Source: a virus | Virus record (IMG/VR): IMGVR_UViG_3300003937_000254 | Span: 1 to 27,525 of that record | DNA length: 27,525 nt | Strand: one strand, 5' to 3' | Part shown: piece after piece, positions 6,915-12,451 of the stretch | How the letters are laid out: each line of letters begins with the position of its first letter | How positions within the stretch are numbered: the stretch's first letter is position 1 | Made by a program: the position numbers and the translations under genes | Notes under the pieces: generated by a model | Databases searched by the model: none | The model's input: only the letters and a program-made list of their open reading frames with translations | Told to the model about the DNA's origin: nothing

Positions 6915-7791
6915 CCTTCTTTTTCCAACCAATTTTACCACCTGTGCTATCAACTTCATTACCTTTTAATTCATACCAATCACTAGGCATAATAACACTA
7001 TAGTCGCTTGCTATTCTCCATAGTTCTCGATTAACATCTTCAATTGCAGTACGTCTATGCAATGAAGCAAATTGGTCCATAAGTATTAAGTCACCTTTTT
7101 TAAATATATGGTGTGTAAGATACTTTGATCTCATTATCTTTGCATATAACTTATCAACAAATTCATCTCTATCAACAGGTACTTTCCTTTGTCCTTTTGA
7201 TTTATGCCATACCTTTCGTATAAAGTGATATGAGAAATAAATATATTCTTCACCAGTGTGTGGATGCTTATCAACTAATTTACGAATAGAACCAACATGA
7301 CTATCCATAACTTCTAATTCTGGATCGTCTTCATGTAATTCCATCATCGTATTATTTTCATATTTAAAATAACACGAAATGCCTCTATAGTATTCTTTAT
7401 CTTCTTCAGATAAATCTCTCCATACATCTCTCGTATTTACTATTGATAGAGTAGTATCTTCACATGGTTTTTCACAATATAATCCTATTAATATTTTTTT
7501 AACATCCTTTCTTGAATTTCCATTCGAATGCCAACCTAATTCTTTATCGCCAAACATTCCAACCTTACTGCCATCTTCATGTCGTTTTCCTGTAACTATA
7601 AAGATTTCTGGATTATCAAGTGGATTCATCCATAATCTTGGTGTTTCAGGTTCACCAAACCTTTTCATTAGTTTAACATATTCAGATTGAGTTAAATCTT
7701 GTTCAAAAAAGAAAATAGGTTTTCCAGTCTGAATTTCTTTTGCAACTTCTAATAATTTTTCATCACTAAAATTTAATATTTGAGTAGTCAA
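6901..7791 (-). CDS. TauD/TfdA-like oxygenase paralogue 3, HxN variant (296 aa)
   Basis: Overall a TauD-type dioxygenase: N-terminal MTTQILNFSDEKLLEVAKEI, iron-site strand ELGWHSNG, then EDTTLS, and the distal site SLHRR (His245) with the 2OG-binding Arg259 in ELWRIASDY. The first motif is H88-x-N90 where the family has HxD or HxE, so one iron ligand is changed. The same change occurs in the two tandem paralogues and in the gene at 10002. It starts with TTG at 7791, with GGAGG 7 nt upstream inside the preceding gene, and overlaps that gene by 26 bp. It is the most diverged of the three tandem copies. It may be an oxygenase with altered chemistry; the substrate is unknown. Confidence 0.75.
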   Translation of the reverse strand: MTTQILNFSDEKLLEVAKEIQTGKPIFFFEQDLTQSEYVKLMKRFGEPETPRLWMNPLDNPEIFIVTGKRHEDGSKVGMFGDKELGWHSNGNSRKDVKKILIGLYCEKPCEDTTLSIVNTRDVWRDLSEEDKEYYRGISCYFKYENNTMMELHEDDPELEVMDSHVGSIRKLVDKHPHTGEEYIYFSYHFIRKVWHKSKGQRKVPVDRDEFVDKLYAKIMRSKYLTHHIFKKGDLILMDQFASLHRRTAIEDVNRELWRIASDYSVIMPSDWYELKGNEVDSTGGKIGWKKKDVGY

Positions 7792-7803
7792 ATGCTAACC
7801 TCC
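7760..7803 (-). repeat. Junction repeat copy A of the tandem TauD-like genes
   Basis: This 44-nt segment and 8562-8605 match at about 39 positions. It contains the GGAGG ribosome site, the TTG start of the downstream gene and the stop of the upstream gene, so each copy carries the whole translational junction. It marks the boundary of the tandem duplication. Confidence 0.7.
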
Positions 7804-8593
7804 ATAACATACGCTTTGTGTCTTTAACAGGGGACCGCCTGTGTGTAGTATGTAATTGGTCCATAAACAATAAGTCACCTTTTCTAAATACATGATGTTT
7901 CATATATTTCGATTTAAATAACTTCCTCCATAACTCATCATATAAAGCTTCATGATTAATTCTTTCACCTCTTTCAAATGCGCCAACAATAAATGGTACC
8001 ATGAAATATAAATATTCTCTACCATCAATTGGATGTTTACCTACTAATGGCCTTCTATCTACATCCTCTTGATAAAACTCAGCTCCTGTGTTAATAGTAT
8101 TTTCAGGCGCTGGCTGATCAGGTAAATCATAGTCAGATATCTTATATATAGCATCTGTTACATTATCAAGCTGAATATCTATAGTTCTATATCTTTCTTT
8201 ATCTCTTTCAGATAATTCTGCAAATGCATCACATTGATTACATATTGATAATACAGTATCTATACATTCTTCTACACAATATAGGGTTACAACTATTTGG
8301 TCAAATTTATGACGAGCTGTACCATTAGCGTGCCATTGTAATTCACCTTCGCCAAATACTCCTATCTGTTTTCCATCTTCATCTTTTTGTCCACTTACAA
8401 GACTAATTTCTGGGTGATCTTTAGGATTCATAAAGTAATTATATCCTTCGCATTCACCCATACGATAACCCATTTTGACATATTCTTCTTGTGTCAATAC
8501 TTGATCGTACAACACAGCAGAACCCGTAGCTATAATTTCTTCAGCTAATTCTTTTAATTGTTCATCACTAAAATCTAATATTTGAGTAGTCAA
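7766..8593 (-). CDS. TauD/TfdA-like oxygenase paralogue 2, HxN variant (275 aa)
   Basis: Closely related to the next gene upstream (8568-9389): N-terminus MTTQILDFSDEQLKELAEEI, iron strand ELQWHANG (H88, N90), VVTLYCVEECIDTVLSICNQ, then DLLFMDQLHTTHRR with distal His251 and Arg265 in RMLWRLAFDYSN. The Asp/Glu iron ligand is Asn, as in its paralogues. It starts with TTG at 8593, preceded at 7 nt by GGAGG (8601-8605), which lies inside the Trp-Arg codons of the upstream gene. The last 26 bp overlap the next paralogue. Tandem duplication explains the arrangement. Soluble, cytoplasmic. Confidence 0.78.
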   Translation of the reverse strand: MTTQILDFSDEQLKELAEEIIATGSAVLYDQVLTQEEYVKMGYRMGECEGYNYFMNPKDHPEISLVSGQKDEDGKQIGVFGEGELQWHANGTARHKFDQIVVTLYCVEECIDTVLSICNQCDAFAELSERDKERYRTIDIQLDNVTDAIYKISDYDLPDQPAPENTINTGAEFYQEDVDRRPLVGKHPIDGREYLYFMVPFIVGAFERGERINHEALYDELWRKLFKSKYMKHHVFRKGDLLFMDQLHTTHRRSPVKDTKRMLWRLAFDYSNIKF

Positions 8594-8605
8594 ACGCAGT
8601 CCTCC
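8562..8605 (-). repeat. Junction repeat copy B of the tandem TauD-like genes
   Basis: Second copy of the junction described at 7760-7803: GGAGG, 7-nt spacer, TTG start, and the TAG stop of the preceding gene 26 nt into the next. A more diverged third version lies at about 9364-9400 and uses ATG. Confidence 0.7.
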
Positions 8606-9389
8606 ACAACATTCTATCCATATAATGTATAGGCGATCGTCTATGAATCGTCTTTAATTGGTCCATAAAGAGTAGGTCGCCTCTTCTAAATACGTGATGT
8701 TTCATATATTTTGATCTGAATACTTTCGGCCATAAGTCATCATAGAATTCTTTAATGTCTAATTTCTTATTTCCAATATATGCTTCTTTTAAATATTGAA
8801 TAAGAAAATAACAATATTCTTTGCCATCTATTGGATGAATACCAATAAGCGGTCGTCTATCATCATCTTCAATAGCTTCTTTATAATATTCATTGCTTAC
8901 ATTAAACTCCCGCTCTCTACCCATATAATCACTATTAGGCCACAATGTAACACCATTTCCATCAAGGTGTACATCAATACTTCGATAATAATCTTGTTCT
9001 TCTTTGGATAGATCAGCAAACATATGTGACCAATTACATATTGAGAGCACTGTATCTACGCATTCCTCAACACAATATAATGATACAACAAATTCTGTTA
9101 GCTTATGTCTACCAGCACCGTTCACATGCCATTCTAATTCTTGATCTCTAAACATACCAATAGAATTGCCATCTTCATCTACTTGACCAGATACAATACT
9201 AATTTCTGGAGTATCAGGTGGATTCATCCAATATCCTTGTTTCTCGCACTCACCAAAACGTTCGCATACTTCAACATGCTGTGCTCGTGTTAGATTTTGT
9301 TCATGGAGTACTACTGATCCATCTTCGATTATTTTATTTGCTAATTCTGTAAATTGATCGTCGCTATAATCTAATATCTGTAATGTCAT
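8568..9389 (-). CDS. TauD/TfdA-like oxygenase paralogue 1, HxN variant (273 aa)
   Basis: First of the tandem trio in transcription order. MTLQILDYSDDQFTELANKI at the start, iron strand ELEWHVNG (H88, N90), VVSLYCVEECVDTVLSICNW, distal DLLFMDQLKTIHRR (His249) and Arg263 in RMLWRTAFDYSN. Most conserved with the 7766 gene, differing mainly between residues 135 and 200. It starts with ATG at 9389 and overlaps the end of the Asp/Asn hydroxylase-like gene by 26 bp, the same length as the two overlaps downstream. The ribosome site GGACGG (5 nt before the ATG) is a weakened form of the GGAGG used by the other copies. Confidence 0.78.
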   Translation of the reverse strand: MTLQILDYSDDQFTELANKIIEDGSVVLHEQNLTRAQHVEVCERFGECEKQGYWMNPPDTPEISIVSGQVDEDGNSIGMFRDQELEWHVNGAGRHKLTEFVVSLYCVEECVDTVLSICNWSHMFADLSKEEQDYYRSIDVHLDGNGVTLWPNSDYMGREREFNVSNEYYKEAIEDDDRRPLIGIHPIDGKEYCYFLIQYLKEAYIGNKKLDIKEFYDDLWPKVFRSKYMKHHVFRRGDLLFMDQLKTIHRRSPIHYMDRMLWRTAFDYSNIRF

Positions 9390-9993
9390 TTTGTCCGTCC
9401 AAACTAAACATAAAGGCTATGCGTGGTTCGTCGCTCTTATTGAATACGCCATGAGCAAACCCAGTATTTAAGAAGTAGGCTTTACCTGCTTCTAAATGTG
9501 TTTCAATCTCTTCACCTTTCACTTTAAATAAATTCTTTACTTTCTCATTTGTATAAACTGGTATAATAACTCTTGTGGCATATGTAGGATCATAATCAAT
9601 ATGCATAGGAACATTCGTATGTGGATCAAGTTTAGTGATACGAACTCTCATCTTATCACATTCAAACTGATTACATATCTCTTCGAAATAGCTTCCTATA
9701 TATTTTTCATTTGGCTTATTATATAGTTTTTCCTCACCTCTTCTTAATCTTTCTTTTATGCTATCTGTATATTCTAATTCTTTTTCACCGCCAAATTCGG
9801 TTAAGTTTACTTGTTCAAAATTATCGTATACAGATTTACTCAATGCCATATGATTATCACATAACATTTTGTTAGCGGTCTTTACATCAACATAGTCATT
9901 AGCTAACTTATCAGTAGCAGCTTGAAGCTTATCAAGATCTATATTGATATGCTTTAATTCACCATGTGTTGGTAATTTATATTTTGTTCTCAT
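9364..9993 (-). CDS. Asp/Asn beta-hydroxylase-like 2OG oxygenase (209 aa)
   Basis: The clearest aspartyl/asparaginyl hydroxylase-type domain in the window: RVRITKLDPHTNVPMHIDYD gives H131-x-D133; a strand RVIIPVYTN follows; then YFLNTGFAHGVFNKSDEPRIAF gives distal His181 and Arg191. The N-terminal 115 residues are helical and less conserved. Members hydroxylate Asp/Asn or related residues using O2, Fe(II) and 2OG. I chose ATG 9993 (MRTKYKLPTHG) because a TATAAATA octamer sits 5 nt before it; a longer frame from 10047 would run back into the upstream gene. The last 26 bp overlap the first TauD-like paralogue. Confidence 0.8.
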   Translation of the reverse strand: MRTKYKLPTHGELKHINIDLDKLQAATDKLANDYVDVKTANKMLCDNHMALSKSVYDNFEQVNLTEFGGEKELEYTDSIKERLRRGEEKLYNKPNEKYIGSYFEEICNQFECDKMRVRITKLDPHTNVPMHIDYDPTYATRVIIPVYTNEKVKNLFKVKGEEIETHLEAGKAYFLNTGFAHGVFNKSDEPRIAFMFSLDGQNDITDIRL

Positions 9994-9998
9994 ATTTC

Positions 9999-10006
9999 TA
10001 TTTATA
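9999..10006 (-). promoter_or_regulatory. T4-type late promoter octamer TATAAATA
   Basis: Minus-strand TATAAATA overlapping the TAA stop of the 10002 gene and followed, after 5 nt, by the ATG at 9993. The spacing is the same as at 2955-2962, and no Shine-Dalgarno sequence is present in between. Confidence 0.65.
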
Positions 10007-10931
10007 CAACATAGTCGTGGTGTTTCCTCATATGTGATTTGTACCATGTAGCAGTTCGTAATAGTTTACGTGGCTTATCTTTAAGTATATCTGGTCTTCT
10101 ATGTATACCTATTACATTATCAAATAATGCTATATCTCCTTCTTGCCACGTATGCATATATACGTATCTATCATTACATACATAATCATTCCATAACTCA
10201 TTAAATAATTCTTCTGAGTGTTCATACGGTTCACCATCTTTTAAAAATCCGTGTACCTCATATGGACTAAAGAATAAACCTTCGACACCTAATGGATGTT
10301 TAGGTACAAGTCTATGATTATTCATTATACCACGAGATGCACCAAATTTGTGTTTATTCTCAGGCTCCATATTTAATGCATTAAAAACCTCACGAGTTTC
10401 TCTATTCTTTTGAATTTCTCGTAGAACTTCTTCTCCATATATTTGTCCAAACTTAGGCTGCCATGCTGGCTTATATACACCTAATGTTCTTTTAGGGTCA
10501 AGTACAACTGTTAATTCTCTTAAAAGATTTTGTTTCTTTTCAGGTAATTGATTAAAATATGGTATTGAACTAGCAAACCATGTTTCAGTTTCATAGCTTA
10601 TTGTCTTCGCATATAAACCTATGACTTCCTCTGCGTCAGCAACTGGAGTCATATTAGTATGCCAATCTAATTCATAGTCACCAAATAATCCTTGGTTTCT
10701 ATCATCAACCATTTCATTTGTTACTGTCCAAAACAGATCTGAATGTTCTTTATCAGTACACCATATTTCTGGACTTAAGTGATAACCTATACCTAAAGAC
10801 CATTCAGCGTATTCTTCAGGAGTTGCTCCGCTATCACGTATAACAACTACACCCACATTTGCAATTAATTCAGCAATGTTGTCTGGATTTAATTCGTCTA
10901 ATGTAAGACCTAAGTAAGTTGGTACTACCAT
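10002..10931 (-). CDS. TauD/TfdA-like oxygenase, divergent, HxN variant (309 aa)
   Basis: N-terminal half MVVPTYLGLTLDELNPDNIAE and an insertion-rich middle differ from the three tandem copies, but the core is TauD-like: YELDWHTNM gives H91 and N93, then EVIGLYAKT, and a distal DIALFDNVIGIHRRP with His277 and Arg292 in KLLRTATW. Again Asn stands where the iron ligand Asp/Glu is expected. The ATG at 10931 overlaps the aminotransferase stop as ATGGTAG, a natural coupled start; a TTG at 10952 would add seven residues. It carries a long insert (about residues 170-205) lacking in the paralogues. The substrate may be larger or different; not predictable. Confidence 0.75.
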   Translation of the reverse strand: MVVPTYLGLTLDELNPDNIAELIANVGVVVIRDSGATPEEYAEWSLGIGYHLSPEIWCTDKEHSDLFWTVTNEMVDDRNQGLFGDYELDWHTNMTPVADAEEVIGLYAKTISYETETWFASSIPYFNQLPEKKQNLLRELTVVLDPKRTLGVYKPAWQPKFGQIYGEEVLREIQKNRETREVFNALNMEPENKHKFGASRGIMNNHRLVPKHPLGVEGLFFSPYEVHGFLKDGEPYEHSEELFNELWNDYVCNDRYVYMHTWQEGDIALFDNVIGIHRRPDILKDKPRKLLRTATWYKSHMRKHHDYVV

Positions 10932-11752
10932 TCTATAAGTGGAGTTAAGCAAAGTCTTGCTGTTGGATTACCTTTAGCTCGCCTTCTTTTTTTATAATAT
11001 GGATCACCTGATGTTGCAAGAAAAAAACAATCAGATGGTACTAAACTATATTTTTTACATAAGTGTATCTGTGTTTGTCTATGTCTATTAAACATTTCAT
11101 CAACTGTATAATTACTCATAATAAGTTCCATTGTTTTTACCGATGCATAATTCCAATTTTCAAAATCTTTTAGCATATGTAATGTCTTATGAGGTTTTTT
11201 TGTATAAACTAAACCACATCTATTTCCTATCATACCAAATCCTTTTGAGAAACTAAACATAACTTGTTCAGTATTTTTTGGTATATGTATTTTTTGTATG
11301 CCTGTACTACTTATATATGTACAATCTAATATGACTGGACACTCAACATCTTTTAAGTCATTATGAATATTACCACAACGAGCAGATGGATTTGATAGGT
11401 ATAATACTTTATGTTTATCTAAATCATCATCAATCTCTGTGCCAGCATCGATTATATTAGGATATTCATATTCACCTTTAATGTATTGCCATTGACGATC
11501 TTCTTTAAGTAACCATTGATGGATAGCATCAGTACTGCCATTTGTAACATAGCAATAAGGAAATTCGCTTAAATCAATAATGTCATGAACCCAATTACGA
11601 TGTGTAGCCTCAACCCAATCTAAATCTTGAGTTGCTTGCCCTGACCCACGTTTGTAATAAGTATCGGATATACGTTGTTCCTTCAAAAGATGCCAAACAT
11701 CTTCAGTCATAGGAACATCAACCCATCTATTATTTTTTAATTCTTTTTCCAA
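10925..11752 (-). CDS. Compact PLP-dependent aminotransferase, class I/II fold (275 aa)
   Basis: Fold-type I landmarks are present in order: TNGSTDAIHQW (cofactor phosphate region, residues 70-80), LYLSNPSARCGN with N121-P122, ILDCTY with Asp143 and Tyr146 contacting PLP, and FSFSKGFGMIGNRCG with the Schiff-base Lys170 and Arg178. At 275 residues it is far shorter than the usual 380-420; the C-terminal small domain seems reduced, ending in ARLCLTPL where the substrate carboxylate-binding Arg is expected. It could be an aminotransferase, a C-S lyase or a decarboxylase of the same fold. It overlaps the desaturase by 16 bp and is coupled to the TauD-like gene. Confidence 0.75.
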   Translation of the reverse strand: MEKELKNNRWVDVPMTEDVWHLLKEQRISDTYYKRGSGQATQDLDWVEATHRNWVHDIIDLSEFPYCYVTNGSTDAIHQWLLKEDRQWQYIKGEYEYPNIIDAGTEIDDDLDKHKVLYLSNPSARCGNIHNDLKDVECPVILDCTYISSTGIQKIHIPKNTEQVMFSFSKGFGMIGNRCGLVYTKKPHKTLHMLKDFENWNYASVKTMELIMSNYTVDEMFNRHRQTQIHLCKKYSLVPSDCFFLATSGDPYYKKRRRAKGNPTARLCLTPLIEW

Positions 11753-12378
11753 AATCTATCCGCCAAATGTCCACCTAAATCGTATTTACCTAATATTAAC
11801 CTACGTGGCTCCTCATGATGTACTTTGTGATAACCATCACCGCCTAAAATCCAATTCATCCATGGTCCATCAGTAGGACCATTCCAATGACCAAATATAT
11901 TTAACATACCAAATCCTACCTTTGCAAATACATAAGGCATAAAGGCTGCAGCCCACCAGAAGTACGGTGATATAGCCATACACACGGCCCAATATAACCA
12001 TAAGAATGTTTCCCAATTCTTATGAGCCCATACAAGTCTTGGATTATCGTATAAATCTTTTGCAAATCTTACTGGTATATGTGGTAACTTCCATGTTGTA
12101 AGTGCCACTTTCCAATAACCTATTTGTTTAGCATCGTGAGGATCTAATGGTCCTTCAAGATCTGCATGATGCATTCTATGACTTGCTACCCAACCAATAG
12201 GCGTACGAACACAAGCAATCATAATGAGTATTATGAAGCCAACCTCGTGAAATACACTTGTTTTAAATTGTTGATGAGCAAAGTATCTATGTAATCCTAC
12301 AGAAACAGCATAGTGTGTAACTACCTGGCACCATAAGAATCCTAATCCTGTTGCCCACGCAAATAATTCCCAGTTCAT
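11737..12378 (-). CDS. Membrane acyl (delta-9 type) desaturase (213 aa)
   Basis: The three His boxes of acyl-CoA/acyl-lipid desaturases are complete: HRYFAH (30-35), HRMHH (67-71) and HKVHH (184-188). Hydrophobic helices lie at about 8-28, 44-60 and 120-158. The enzyme introduces a double bond into a fatty acyl chain in the membrane using O2 and electrons from a ferredoxin or cytochrome. At 213 residues it is shorter than the typical 270-320, losing terminal regions but no catalytic His. It is first in the minus-strand run, 10 nt downstream of a TATAAATA octamer. It suggests that a lipid, or a lipid-linked product, is involved in this island. Confidence 0.88.
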   Translation of the reverse strand: MNWELFAWATGLGFLWCQVVTHYAVSVGLHRYFAHQQFKTSVFHEVGFIILIMIACVRTPIGWVASHRMHHADLEGPLDPHDAKQIGYWKVALTTWKLPHIPVRFAKDLYDNPRLVWAHKNWETFLWLYWAVCMAISPYFWWAAAFMPYVFAKVGFGMLNIFGHWNGPTDGPWMNWILGGDGYHKVHHEEPRRLILGKYDLGGHLADRFWKKN

Positions 12379-12388
12379 ATTATCAACT

Positions 12389-12396
12389 TATTTATA
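12389..12396 (-). promoter_or_regulatory. T4-type late promoter octamer TATAAATA (proximal, leftward)
   Basis: Minus-strand TATAAATA ending 10 nt before the desaturase ATG in the only divergent intergenic region. It would drive the leftward operon. Confidence 0.65.
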
Positions 12397-12406
12397 ATTA
12401 TATACC

Positions 12407-12414
12407 TATTTATA
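12407..12414 (-). promoter_or_regulatory. T4-type late promoter octamer TATAAATA (distal, leftward)
   Basis: A second leftward TATAAATA 18 nt upstream of the first. Transcripts from here would carry a leader of roughly 20 nt before the desaturase start. Confidence 0.55.
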
Positions 12415-12417
12415 ACA

Positions 12418-12425
12418 TATAAATA
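12418..12425 (+). promoter_or_regulatory. T4-type late promoter octamer TATAAATA (rightward)
   Basis: Plus-strand TATAAATA, 26 nt before the ATG of the 971-residue gene, with a weak ribosome site (GAGAAG) between. It is separated by only 3 nt from the distal leftward octamer, so the two promoters are back to back. Confidence 0.65.
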
Positions 12426-12451
12426 GAACTATAATTGATAATTGAGAAGTT

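Noticed and set aside
12379-12451. tRNA or small RNA gene in the only divergent gap.
   Set aside because: The gap is 73 nt, nearly all A/T, and is explained by promoter octamers; no cloverleaf is visible.
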